A stretch of 64,000 nt of DNA, from the NCBI RefSeq assembly GCF_004115085.1, contig NZ_QXJP01000014.1, forward strand, positions 42,548-106,547. The letters run 5' to 3'. Made by a program: the position numbers and the translations under genes. Source of the DNA: Longirhabdus pacifica (GTDB lineage Bacteria; Bacillota; Bacilli; Paenibacillales; DSM-105158). Positions 1 through 9,558 of the stretch are shown here, one piece after another (positions within the stretch are counted from its first letter, which is position 1; each line of letters begins with the position of its first letter). The notes beneath the pieces are model-generated. The model was not told where the DNA came from and ran no database searches. It saw nothing but the letters and a program-made list of their open reading frames with translations.

Positions 1-823
1 ATAAATCAATAGAAGGTATTTTCCCGCATTCTGCAATAGCAATAGGTTTTCCTTGTCCCACTTCATATAGTTCATCATATGTGGACAGGTCTAGTCTAGA
101 TCCAAACTCAGTATATAATGTTTGGGATAACACATCGCAGCGGTGGTGTCCAACATAGTAATATGCCAGCCGAGTGATATTTATATCGTTAGCTGATTTG
201 GAATTTGGTCCCCATACCCACAATATATTATTTAAATTATGGTAGTTCACTAGCCTATCATAAAGTAAATTCCACAGTTTCTGAAAAGATTCTGGTGTTT
301 TGCCTGCATACCAGAACCAGTACCCGTTCATTTCATGATATGGCCTGAATAAAATAGGAACACCGTTATTTTGCAGCGTTTCTAAATGGTCCGCTAATTT
401 ATCATATTCACTCAATAGCCATGCATTTTCATTACTACCTGGTAGCAAACATTGATCAAATTCTGCTTGTGTCGTATTTCGTGTTATGTTCCCCCATGTT
501 GCTTTTGTAAATGGATAAGTCTGATGATAGGACATGTGTACTATACCACCACGATTCCAATGTGCAATGGCTTTCTCTACTATTTTACTTCGATATAAAT
601 TAATTTTTTCGTCTGTCCAATCTTCTTCATCTTCACCAACGATATGTGCTAACTGATATCCTACCAAACCTGGATACTTATCCTGCTCATTATAGATGAA
701 GTTTGTGTATACTTCTGGCACGGTCATATACTCATGTTGTCCTGTAATGACACCGTCCATTGTGTACAACAAACCTAAGAGCATCTTGGCTTCTTCTGTT
801 GAATTAGGATTAATAGTTTGCAT
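1..823 (-). CDS. GH26 beta-mannanase-like glycoside hydrolase, 3' end off window
   Basis: The reading frame is open from an ATG at 823 to the window edge (274 codons seen) and is cut off there. A strong ribosome site (GGGGAGGGG) lies just upstream of the start. The HEMNG block near residues 163-167, preceded by FRPY and followed by YWFWYAG, is the signature of family GH26 (beta-mannanases and relatives), with Glu164 as the likely acid/base. Glu265, in the IAIAEC segment, fits the nucleophile on a late beta strand. GH26 enzymes cleave beta-1,4-mannan-type polymers or oligosaccharides. No signal peptide is visible: the protein starts MQTINPNSTEEAK and enters the catalytic domain directly, so it may act on imported oligosaccharides, or the start may be remote. 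Exact substrate specificity cannot be told. The 250 bases upstream (824-1069) hold only AT-rich intergenic sequence and presumably its promoter. Confidence 0.85.
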   Translation of the reverse strand, partial: MQTINPNSTEEAKMLLGLLYTMDGVITGQHEYMTVPEVYTNFIYNEQDKYPGLVGYQLAHIVGEDEEDWTDEKINLYRSKIVEKAIAHWNRGGIVHMSYHQTYPFTKATWGNITRNTTQAEFDQCLLPGSNENAWLLSEYDKLADHLETLQNNGVPILFRPYHEMNGYWFWYAGKTPESFQKLWNLLYDRLVNYHNLNNILWVWGPNSKSANDINITRLAYYYVGHHRCDVLSQTLYTEFGSRLDLSTYDELYEVGQGKPIAIAECGKIPSIDL

Positions 824-1069
824 GATTACCCCTCCCCTTACTGTATTTTATTTTCACTCCCCTTTCTTCATACTCGGTATTGTATATTGAACTTGTTAAA
901 TAGATGAACTTAACAAAAAAACGCTTTGAGAGGATGTCATTGTCTCATTGAAATGAAATAAGACTACAACGAATTAGATGGTATGTCCATGTCAACCATG
1001 TATATTATGTTTAAATATGAATATTATGTTATTTATTTTATTTCTTTGATTTAAATCGCTTTTAGTTGC

Positions 1070-1099
1070 AAAAAAAAAGAACAACCGTAGTAGTTGTTC
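1070..1099 (-). terminator. Rho-independent terminator of the ubiquitin-like gene
   Basis: On the minus strand a 7-bp stem (GAACAAC / GTTGTTC, 7-base loop) is followed by at least nine T residues. It lies about 90 bases after the stop codon of the ubiquitin-like gene, so that gene has its own transcript end. Confidence 0.8.
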
Positions 1100-1187
1100 A
1101 ACATATTCGTTTTATTGCAAAAAATTTCATCTATATTTATATGTCTTCGTGTGTCAGATTGCTATAACGTCTGATTAATAGAACCCA

Positions 1188-1547
1188 TCACCTGATCACT
1201 AGATGAAGTGTAGACTCTTTTTGAATATTGTACTGTTGCAATGTTCTTCCATTTTGTAAAAATTTCCCCTGGAAAATTAGTCTCTGTTTTTCCACGGCAA
1301 CCCCTTCTTTATCTCTAATTTGTCTTTTGACATCACCTACATAACTATTAGAATGGACAATTAATTGAATGGTCTTTCCAGTTAAGGTTTTCACATTTAT
1401 AAAATATGCCCCTCCGAATTCAGCTTCTTCAGCAGATTTTCCAACAGCAGTAGCTACACTTGCACTTTCAGCTAAAACACCATTACTTGATAATATAAAA
1501 ATTCCTGCGAATAAAATTGTAACTAACTTCAAAAACTTTAACTTCAT
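1188..1547 (-). CDS. Secreted ubiquitin-like protein lacking the C-terminal LRGG
   Basis: A protein of 119 residues from the preferred start. An upstream in-frame ATG at 1553 exists, but the AAAGGTGG ribosome site sits 7 bases from the ATG at 1547 and almost touches the earlier one. Residues 1-26 form a Sec signal peptide (Lys-rich start, hydrophobic core, VLA before Glu). After a short linker rich in Ala, Ser and Glu, residues 48-119 align without gaps to ubiquitin 1-72; I count 44 identities in 72. Conserved are [17 protein letters not shown] and [12 protein letters not shown], six of seven lysines (K6, K11, K27, K33, K48, K63; K29 is Gln) and the hydrophobic patch Leu8, Ile44, His68, Val70. 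The frame stops right after the Arg72 equivalent, so canonical conjugation through Gly76 is impossible. No E1, E2, E3 or deubiquitinase gene is seen nearby. Role unknown; secretion suggests an extracellular target. The closest concept I know is BfUbb of Bacteroides fragilis. Confidence 0.93.
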   Translation of the reverse strand: MKLKFLKLVTILFAGIFILSSNGVLAESASVATAVGKSAEEAEFGGAYFINVKTLTGKTIQLIVHSNSYVGDVKRQIRDKEGVAVEKQRLIFQGKFLQNGRTLQQYNIQKESTLHLVIR

Positions 1548-1639
1548 GCTCATTCCACCTTTTCTCTGCTTATTTAATAAATGATTTGTAATTGCCCCCC
1601 TTTTTTTATTTTAAATGTTCAATTTAATATTCAAACAAA

Positions 1640-1668
1640 ATAATATCATGTTGAGAAGTAGAAGTCAA
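1640..1668 (-). promoter_or_regulatory. SigA-type promoter of the ubiquitin-like gene
   Basis: On the minus strand TTGACT (1663-1668) and TATTAT (1640-1645) are separated by exactly 17 bases, close to the vegetative consensus. This predicts a leader of roughly 85 bases before the ATG at 1547. The rest of the 402-base gap (1554-1955) is very AT-rich; a TATAAT at 1902-1907 with only a weak -35 could serve the divergent gene at 1956. Confidence 0.7.
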
Positions 1669-1955
1669 ACATAGATTCTGAAATGAACTATACAATTTTT
1701 GATTGTTTTATATCAAGTATCTACTTTTGCTTTTAAACTATTATTTTATTACATGGTATGATATTTAATTATTTCTAATATTTTATGATACGACCATTTA
1801 TTAAATAATATAGATGTAAAAAACTCTTATAAACTGTAACTATATTGTTTTTTATAAACTATTTGTTTCATTTTTTAATAAAACATTGATATTTAGTGGG
1901 TTATAATGGTAATATATATTTGTACCAAAAATAAATTATAAAGGAATGGTTTAGA

Positions 1956-2612
1956 ATGAAAAAAATGTTTAATGTTTTGTTGATTTTTTGCTTTGCCCTC
2001 ACAACTGCCTCTACTGCATTTGGTGAAACAAACAGCGACGATGAGGTTATTGTTATTAAATCTTGGGAGGAGAAGATTAAAAAACTATACTCCGATGAAG
2101 ATATTTATGTTGTAACAAAAACGATCTATCAAGTAGATAATCCTGAAGCATTTATCAAAGATGATATCGAAAAAGATGGCCAAAATGCTGAAGATCCTAA
2201 CAACCATAGTAACTTGCATGTTGATGTACATGAAGATCTTTTCTCTGTAATTGGGCATACTGAATCCCCCTATGGAGATGGGGTAGAGGGTTTTACATTC
2301 TTAAATGGAAGTATAGATAAGGAATGTACCGATTCTTGCAATATGAAGATCGATGTTGATCTCTACACTTTTGATGATGATGATGAGAAACTAACCAATA
2401 ATTCAGATTTAACTTTTAAAGTATATAACAAGCTTTCAGAGAACACAGTTCTCGTGACAGAATATGATCAAGTTATATCGGAGGATCTTCACCATTTTAA
2501 ATTTGAAGAAACTAATGTAACTGCTCTTTCAATTATACTCACAGCAGAGTATAAATATGAATACGATGGTGAGCCTAGAGAGTTTGATTATGCTGTTCAA
2601 TTTGTTTATTAA
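1956..2612 (+). CDS. Secreted acidic protein of unknown function
   Basis: 218 residues. The first about 23 residues are a Sec signal peptide ending TAFG before ETNSDDE. An AAAGGAA ribosome site precedes the ATG. The mature protein is strongly acidic, with many Asp/Glu runs, and has a single close cysteine pair (ECTDSC near residue 128) that could form a disulfide outside the cell. Many alternating hydrophobic/polar stretches in the second half suggest a beta-rich fold. I do not recognise a family. It is transcribed divergently from the ubiquitin-like gene across a 400-base AT-rich gap, and both products carry signal peptides, so a functional link is possible but unproven. Confidence 0.7.
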   Translation: MKKMFNVLLIFCFALTTASTAFGETNSDDEVIVIKSWEEKIKKLYSDEDIYVVTKTIYQVDNPEAFIKDDIEKDGQNAEDPNNHSNLHVDVHEDLFSVIGHTESPYGDGVEGFTFLNGSIDKECTDSCNMKIDVDLYTFDDDDEKLTNNSDLTFKVYNKLSENTVLVTEYDQVISEDLHHFKFEETNVTALSIILTAEYKYEYDGEPREFDYAVQFVY

Positions 2613-2777
2613 TTTAAAATAAAAGATTATATTAATTGGAGGTTATAGTTACTGATAAAATAAATGATTTGTAAAATAACTATTACTTAGTCTAAAAGGA
2701 GCGTCTGATAATACTTCAATATAAGCACTACTGGTTTTCATATCTTAATTAATGTCTGTAAAAAGTTATAATGTAAT

Positions 2778-2807
2778 AACCCCCCAAATCTTACTTATTG
2801 GGGGGTT
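2778..2807. other. Perfect 10-bp inverted repeat (hairpin)
   Basis: AACCCCCCAA and TTGGGGGGTT enclose a 10-base loop. There is no T-run on either side, so it is not a standard terminator, but it may end transcription after the secreted protein gene or protect a 3' end. The rest of the gap 2613-3026 shows only the groEL terminator. Confidence 0.6.
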
Positions 2808-2872
2808 AGAAGTGCAAGTTGTACAAACTAATATTACCATAATACATAGGTATCATTTACCTTTAACTAAAG

Positions 2873-2916
2873 AAAAAAAGCCTCTCACTAATTCCGATGA
2901 ATGAATGAGAGGCTTT
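2873..2916 (-). terminator. Rho-independent terminator of groESL
   Basis: On the minus strand the stem AAAGCCTCTCA / TGAGAGGCTTT is followed by a run of T residues. It lies about 110 bases after the groEL stop. Confidence 0.85.
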
Positions 2917-3026
2917 GAGTTAGTCGCGATCTAACCCATTTATTTTTTTCCAATGTGGTCAAAATGTTAGCATTTCACTAAACTTTAAACCAAAAACCTT
3001 GGTAGTTCAGGGTTTATAGGGGCAGA

Positions 3027-4688
<1,662 letters not shown>

Positions 4689-4757
4689 TCATTATATTAA
4701 AACGCTTTGTTTATGTTCGTTTTCGTTACGTATATAAAACCGATATATGTTTGAATG

Positions 4758-5039
4758 TTATGCAAGAACAGCTAAAATATCGCTCTCACGCATAATTAAA
4801 TATTCTTTACCTTCAAATTTCACTTCTGTACCTGCGTATTTGGAGAAAATAATACGATCTCCTTCTTTCACTTCCAAAGCAACACGAGCGCCATCTTGAA
4901 CTACACCGCTACCTACTGCCACTACTTTACCTTCTTGTGGCTTTTCTTGTGCACTATCAGGAAGAACGATACCACTAGAAGTTGTTTCCTCTTTTTCAAT
5001 TGCTTCAATTACTACACGATCACCTAAAGGTTTGATCAT
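4758..5039 (-). CDS. groES: Co-chaperonin GroES (10 kDa)
   Basis: 93 residues, the usual length. It begins with the family motif [11 protein letters not shown], contains the mobile-loop region ([18 protein letters not shown]) that contacts GroEL, and ends with the conserved ESDILAVL. It caps the GroEL ring during ATP-driven folding. First gene of the operon; a GGAGGG ribosome site precedes the ATG and a CIRCE operator lies in the leader. Confidence 0.99.
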   Translation of the reverse strand: MIKPLGDRVVIEAIEKEETTSSGIVLPDSAQEKPQEGKVVAVGSGVVQDGARVALEVKEGDRIIFSKYAGTEVKFEGKEYLIMRESDILAVLA

Positions 5040-5087
5040 TTTATTGCCCTCCTTAGATTAAATACAGTTTTCTTATGTTTTTACTTG

Positions 5088-5114
5088 TTAGCACTATCTA
5101 CAATCGAGTGCTAA
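5088..5114 (-). promoter_or_regulatory. CIRCE operator (HrcA binding site)
   Basis: Two 9-base arms, TTAGCACTA and GAGTGCTAA, are separated by 9 bases. This matches the CIRCE consensus TTAGCACTC-N9-GAGTGCTAA with one mismatch at the end of the first arm. It lies between the groES promoter and start, as expected for heat-shock control by the HrcA repressor. Confidence 0.93.
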
Positions 5115-5126
5115 CAACCAATATTT

Positions 5127-5155
5127 ATGATATACGTTTTACAGGCAGAATGCAA
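5127..5155 (-). promoter_or_regulatory. SigA-type promoter of groESL
   Basis: On the minus strand TTGCAT (5150-5155) and TATCAT (5127-5132) are 17 bases apart, directly upstream of CIRCE, so a transcript would start within or just before the operator. Confidence 0.75.
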
Positions 5156-5211
5156 GTGGATTTACAATATTTTATTTTTTAAAACGCAGAAATACTTTAC
5201 CATTTCACTGT

Positions 5212-5934
5212 TTAAGCCGATTCATTCTGCTGTTTGTAAACTCTCCTAGCCAGCCACACACTGCTCTCGTAAAGCATAAACATCGGTATCGACACGATTA
5301 ACGGTGTAATAAAATCTGGCGGCGTCACCATCGTACTAATGATTAAGAGAACAATATAAGCATATTTTCTCACTTTAATAAGCAAGTGCGGATTTAATAT
5401 CCTTATTTTCGTTAAAAATAAAACCACTACTGGTAGTTGAAATAACAGCGCAACAGGGATGATAATGTTAAACATGAAAGAAAAATATTGCGCAATCCCA
5501 TATACTTCTTCTAAACCAAAACCAGATGCTATCGAAGTAGCAACACTAAACGTAAGTGGAAAGACGATAAAGTAGGCAAATGAAATACCGATAAGACATA
5601 ACAAAAAAGCGAAAGGTATGTACATGATGGTCGCTTTCTGCTCACCTTCTTTTAGTCCTGGTTTGATAAACAACCACAACTGCCATAACGTAAAGGGCAA
5701 AGATATTAGCAAAGCAACCACCATGGAAACGCTAACGTACATACGTAAACCGTCCCACGGTGAAAATACATTTAGTGTTAACGAAGAGGCAGGCTCTACA
5801 GTTTGCAAATATAATATAAGCGGTTTAGCTGCAATAAAGCCGCCTACAAAAGATAATATAAATATTAAGACGACCCATACTACCCTTTTTCTTAATTCAG
5901 TTAAATGATCAACCATCGTAATTTTATTTTCCAT
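5212..5934 (-). CDS. tatC: Sec-independent protein translocase TatC
   Basis: 240 residues with six predicted membrane segments. It starts with the conserved cytoplasmic DHLTELRKR and carries the family PWDGLR loop and the late FITPLIVSIPMFMLYE helix. TatC recognises twin-arginine signal peptides of folded proteins and works with TatA in the cytoplasmic membrane. It lies 115 bases after tatA on the same strand and follows molybdopterin genes, a sensible context since many molybdoenzymes are Tat substrates. B. subtilis has the comparable tatAy-tatCy pair near groESL. Confidence 0.97.
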   Translation of the reverse strand: MENKITMVDHLTELRKRVVWVVLIFILSFVGGFIAAKPLILYLQTVEPASSLTLNVFSPWDGLRMYVSVSMVVALLISLPFTLWQLWLFIKPGLKEGEQKATIMYIPFAFLLCLIGISFAYFIVFPLTFSVATSIASGFGLEEVYGIAQYFSFMFNIIIPVALLFQLPVVVLFLTKIRILNPHLLIKVRKYAYIVLLIISTMVTPPDFITPLIVSIPMFMLYESSVWLARRVYKQQNESA

Positions 5935-6049
5935 GATTATTCCACCATCTTACTCCTTCAGTTAGTCAACATGCATCAAAGTGAAATACAGTCAGGTAAG
6001 AAATCAAATTACTTCCTTTTTCCTTACCTGAATGCATTGCGTTTCATTC

Positions 6050-6319
6050 TTATTCTGGTAATCGGCGATCACGATGGTTATCATCCTCTTTTTTTTCAGT
6101 GGAGCTGTTTGAAGTTACCACTTCAGATTGGTCCAAATGTTTTCGTTCTCGTTTTTCGTCTTCTTCATTTTCACTCATGATGTCTTGCGTACCTTTTTTA
6201 AATTCTCTCAGCGTTTTGCCAAATGCTTTTCCTAACTCAGGTAGCTTGTTAGGACCAAACAACAATAACGCAATGAGTAGAATTAAAATGATGCCTGTTA
6301 TCCCAATATTACCTAACAT
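6050..6319 (-). CDS. tatA: Sec-independent protein translocase TatA
   Basis: 89 residues. A short N-terminal membrane helix (IGITGIILILLIALLLFGP) is followed by the FGPNKLPELGKAFGKTLREFKKG amphipathic region (hinge Phe-Gly-Pro), then a charged, disordered tail with many Glu, Lys and Arg. TatA oligomers form the size-adjustable pore for folded cargo. A GGAGAGA ribosome site precedes the ATG. It is followed by tatC and preceded by the MoeA-like gene by 21 bases, so the two sets are probably cotranscribed. Confidence 0.95.
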   Translation of the reverse strand: MLGNIGITGIILILLIALLLFGPNKLPELGKAFGKTLREFKKGTQDIMSENEEDEKRERKHLDQSEVVTSNSSTEKKEDDNHRDRRLPE

Positions 6320-6340
6320 AATTATCTCTCCTTATTCAAT

Positions 6341-7357
6341 TTAACAACGATGTAATCCACCGTATCCTAATTGCTCAATATGTTCTTTCACAATCTTCTC
6401 TCCGGCACAAATTCTCGGCAATAGTACGTCGAAAGAAGTGTGCGGATCGTGCATGACACAGCCTGGCAGCCCCATAATAGGAATGTCATCCACATAAGCC
6501 ATCATGAGCATCGATCCTGGCAGCATCGGCGTACCGTAACTGACAATGTCAGCACCACTCCTCGCAATGGCTCCTGGGGTACGATCATCTGGATCTACCG
6601 ACATTCCTCCTGTGACCAAAATCAAGTCGCAAGATTGAGAAAGGAAATATTGTATTTGCTCATGAATATCTTCGATATCATCATTCACAAATTTTTGTTC
6701 TATTACAGTGGAACCCAGCGCGTGCACTTTTTCTTTAACGACAGGACCAAAACGATCTTTGATGCGACCTGTTAAGATTTCACTGCCCGTTGTCACTAGC
6801 CCTACTTTTAACTTTTTAAACGGTTTCACTTCTACAATGTGTTGCTGCTGTTTCTTGATCACTTGTGCTAGACGCTCGACAACTTCTACTTTCGCATTTC
6901 GCACGATCAATGGAATCACTCTAGTTGCAAGTACAGCGTCACCTTGTTTTGCTACAGTATAATTTAAAACGGTCGCAATAGCTACTTCGCCTAAACGATT
7001 GACCTCGTGAATAAAAGAAGGATGTATTTTGACTAATCCATCTATGGTCGCTTTCATCGTCACTTTACCTTCAGCAGGATCACTCCACGTGACGTTTTTC
7101 CCTCCGATAGCTTCTATCATGCGTAAGGCGGCATCGTCTTCGTGTACGTATCCCTTTTCTAAGTTCAACACATATATATGCTGCTTTCCAATGTCCAATA
7201 ATGATTGAATATCTTCCTCTTGCACGACATGTCCTTTTTTGAACAAACGTCCTTTAAACTCACCTGGTATAATTTGTGTTAAATCATGAGCAAGCACCAT
7301 ACCGATGGCATCTTCTACTTTTATTTCTTGCATCATAGTGGATGGCAAATTAATCAT
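6341..7357 (-). CDS. MoeA-like molybdopterin-binding protein, short form
   Basis: About 338 residues from the ATG at 7357, where AAAGTAGG is well spaced; a GTG at 7363 is also possible. The C-terminal half contains the MoCF-biosynthesis/molybdopterin-binding fold: VGLVTTGSEILTGR, then LILVTGGMSVDPDDRTPGAI and the LPGSMLMMAY...MGLPGC stretch. The N-terminal half is unlike the usual MoeA domain arrangement and the protein is shorter than canonical MoeA (about 400 residues). It overlaps the moaB end by 8 bases, so the two are translationally coupled. Likely a role in molybdate insertion or molybdopterin handling; whether it replaces true MoeA cannot be told here. Confidence 0.8.
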   Translation of the reverse strand: MINLPSTMMQEIKVEDAIGMVLAHDLTQIIPGEFKGRLFKKGHVVQEEDIQSLLDIGKQHIYVLNLEKGYVHEDDAALRMIEAIGGKNVTWSDPAEGKVTMKATIDGLVKIHPSFIHEVNRLGEVAIATVLNYTVAKQGDAVLATRVIPLIVRNAKVEVVERLAQVIKKQQQHIVEVKPFKKLKVGLVTTGSEILTGRIKDRFGPVVKEKVHALGSTVIEQKFVNDDIEDIHEQIQYFLSQSCDLILVTGGMSVDPDDRTPGAIARSGADIVSYGTPMLPGSMLMMAYVDDIPIMGLPGCVMHDPHTSFDVLLPRICAGEKIVKEHIEQLGYGGLHRC

Positions 7358-7841
7358 GATCACCTACTTTACCTGTTAAGATTTCAAGTGCATGGGGTAG
7401 CTGCTTTATAATCACACTGAGGTTTTCATGCACGCCTTTTGGACTGCCTGGCAAATTAACAATGAGTGTATTGCCACGTATTCCAGCAATACCTCTGGAT
7501 AACATCGCCCTTGGTGTCACTTTCAACGCTTCGTAACGCATCGCTTCTGCCAGTCCAGGTGCATGCTTATCAATGACTTTCAATGTTGCTTCTGGGGTCA
7601 CATCGCGTGGTGCGAAACCTGTTCCACCTGTCGTAATCATTAAATCTACTTGATGATAATCGATCACTTCGATTAAATTGGCTGCAATTTCATCCATATC
7701 ATCTTGAACGATGCGATAATCTATAATTTGTCCATTGATCTCTTCTTCCAGCATTTCACGAATGACTTGTGCACTCGTGTCTTTCCTTTCCCCACGAGAC
7801 CCTTTATCACTTGCAGTCAGTATAGCCACATTCCAACTCAA
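7350..7841 (-). CDS. moaB: MoaB/MogA family molybdenum cofactor protein
   Basis: 163 residues, the normal size. It shows the molybdopterin-binding signature TTGGTGFAPRDVTPEAT near residues 70-86 and the RGIAGIRGNTLIVNLPGSPKG segment near 115-135. Family members adenylylate molybdopterin (MogA/Cnx1G) or are close paralogues (MoaB). It lies between moaC and the MoeA-like gene on the same strand. The MoaB versus MogA assignment is by context and not certain. Confidence 0.9.
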   Translation of the reverse strand: MSWNVAILTASDKGSRGERKDTSAQVIREMLEEEINGQIIDYRIVQDDMDEIAANLIEVIDYHQVDLMITTGGTGFAPRDVTPEATLKVIDKHAPGLAEAMRYEALKVTPRAMLSRGIAGIRGNTLIVNLPGSPKGVHENLSVIIKQLPHALEILTGKVGDHD

Positions 7842-7909
7842 TACCGTTCACCCTCTCTTTTTTAAAAGGTAAGAGTTATGTTATCAGGATTCATGTTCAT
7901 GAATACCGT

Positions 7910-8407
7910 CTATTCGTTATCATTTTGATAGTCTTCCCTTACATAGTCTCCACTTTTGCCACCTGTTTTAGACAGTAAACAAATATGCTGTATGACCATG
8001 CCTTTATCCATTGCTTTACACATATCATAAACGGTCAAAGCGGTTGCACTTGCTGCCGTCAACGCTTCCATTTCTACGCCCGTTCTACCTGTTGTCTTTA
8101 CTTCGACCTCTACCGTCAACGTCGTTTCTTCACTGAAACTAAATTGTATATCTACACCAGAAATAGGTAGTGGGTGGCACATAGGAATCAAATCGGATGT
8201 TTTTTTTACAGCCATGACACCCGCCACTTGCGCAACGGCAAGCACGTCACCCTTTGCCATTTTGTTTTCTTTTATCGCTTCGAATGTAGTGGGCTGCATA
8301 CGTATCGTCGCTTGTGCCGTAGCAATACGATGGGTGATGGCCTTATCGGTAATATCGACCATCACAGCACGACCTTGTTCATTGAAATGAGTAAATGAAT
8401 TTGTCAC
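7910..8407 (-). CDS. moaC: Cyclic pyranopterin monophosphate synthase MoaC
   Basis: 165 residues, GTG start with AAGGAG nine bases upstream. Family motifs visible: MVDITDK near the N-terminus, MCHPLPI near residue 78, and [27 protein letters not shown] in the second half with the conserved acidic and Lys active-site residues. MoaC completes the conversion of GTP-derived 3',8-cyclo-GTP to cPMP, the first stage of molybdenum cofactor synthesis. It heads the moaC-moaB-moeA-like-tatA-tatC run. In B. subtilis moaC lies at the same place next to the ABC-F gene. Confidence 0.97.
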   Translation of the reverse strand: MTNSFTHFNEQGRAVMVDITDKAITHRIATAQATIRMQPTTFEAIKENKMAKGDVLAVAQVAGVMAVKKTSDLIPMCHPLPISGVDIQFSFSEETTLTVEVEVKTTGRTGVEMEALTAASATALTVYDMCKAMDKGMVIQHICLLSKTGGKSGDYVREDYQNDNE

Positions 8408-8545
8408 TTCATGATTCTCCTTCTGTCATTGTATACGATTTTTTACATGTACATCATGTGCTTTAAAACGATAATTATAACAATGATGTGAAGATGTGAT
8501 ACCTTTTGATTTGGATGGACAATGAAGGCCTACCATGATATTGAA

Positions 8546-9181
8546 TCAAGATGATACCCAACCTTTTTCGGTAACGATACGGTCGATATATATATCGTGC
8601 TCTAGCATCGGTACTTGGTCTGCGATTTGCGCCTCATAGGCAGCCGCCCATGTTTCCCATTGTCCCTTGTGTGGGTTTACCCCGTGCTGCAAACGCTGCT
8701 TTACACTACCCAACCATCGATCATAGTAACCACCGCCATACCCTAAGCGTCCACCTTTTCTGTCAAAAGCAAGACCTGGCACCATCACGATGTTATGTCC
8801 ATGGATGTCTTCCATCGCTTCTGTCTCCTCTTTCTTCGGTTCCATAATACCGTAAGTTCCACGATGCAATTGTGATGGATCATGGACTACAAACCATTTT
8901 AACCGACGAGGAGCAGCATACGTTTTGGGCAAGAGCAAAGGCACTTGATGATGCCAACACCAATGTAATATAGGCATAATATCGACTTCGTTTCTAAAAG
9001 GCACATAAGCATATAGAGAAAACCGTTGTTTTCTCCTCTTGTCCTCCAAGCAACTACAAATGGCACGCGTAATTTGCTCTGCATATGTTTGCTTTTGTTC
9101 ATGTGTTAACGCCGCTAGTTTAGCATGAACATCTATTCGTAACTGCGCTTTTACATGCTGTTGTTCCATTCGTTCAGGCAA
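8546..9181 (-). CDS. 5-formyltetrahydrofolate cyclo-ligase
   Basis: 211 residues, family length. The diagnostic loop GGRLGYGGGYYDRWL (about residues 143-157) binds ATP and folate; VPGLAFDRKG precedes it. The enzyme converts 5-formyl-THF to 5,10-methenyl-THF using ATP, in cytoplasmic one-carbon metabolism. It stands alone between moaC and a divergent ABC-F gene; one copy of the nested-palindrome repeat lies in its upstream region. The B. subtilis equivalent (YqgN) is elsewhere in that genome as far as I recall. Confidence 0.92.
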   Translation of the reverse strand: MPERMEQQHVKAQLRIDVHAKLAALTHEQKQTYAEQITRAICSCLEDKRRKQRFSLYAYVPFRNEVDIMPILHWCWHHQVPLLLPKTYAAPRRLKWFVVHDPSQLHRGTYGIMEPKKEETEAMEDIHGHNIVMVPGLAFDRKGGRLGYGGGYYDRWLGSVKQRLQHGVNPHKGQWETWAAAYEAQIADQVPMLEHDIYIDRIVTEKGWVSS

Positions 9182-9199
9182 CGTATTGCCTCCTATACT

Positions 9200-9332
9200 A
9201 TATAAGTTGAATGAACTTGTTGATGCAACTTATTACCGCTAATCATAAGATGGAGAAATCTCCATAACACAACCTTTACGCCTGGATACTGAGGCGTAAA
9301 CGTTTATCCCATCATTTCTCCAACTTATATAT
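9200..9332 (-). repeat. Single inverted copy of the nested-palindrome repeat family
   Basis: The sequence matches, in reverse orientation, the units arrayed at 11.5 kb and 48.9 kb. Read on the minus strand it has the same order: left arm with GGAGAAAT, an inner hairpin TTTACGCCT / AGGCGTAAA, then ATTTCTCCATCTTA and TAATAAGTTG. The inner hairpin differs from the other copies by paired changes that keep it perfectly complementary. It occupies most of the gap between two divergent genes; the remaining sequence to 9558 is AT-rich promoter region. Confidence 0.8.
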
Positions 9333-9558
9333 ATTTGTATACTATATCATTTTATCATATCATGAAATAAGAATTAACGTTACAAACCATTTACCGTTAT
9401 TTAATCACATTAACTTTTAAATGATAACTGGTTATGTACTTTTTCATTTTCACTTATTTTGCTACAGCGCAGACAGATATAGATAAGTTGAATAGCGCAT
9501 TATTTCAGCATGTATATAGAAGCACAAAGAGTCAGAAAGGCACTGAGGAGGAATCGTG

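Noticed and set aside
696..890. Plus-strand 64-codon frame overlapping the GH26 start
   Set aside because: It lies mostly antisense to the GH26 gene, has no ribosome site, and the GH26 frame has clear catalytic motifs.
1188..1547. ThiS, MoaD or Pup type small modifier
   Set aside because: Those proteins share only the fold or function, not the KTLTGKTI and [12 protein letters not shown] sequence blocks, and they are cytoplasmic with a C-terminal GG or Gln/Glu.
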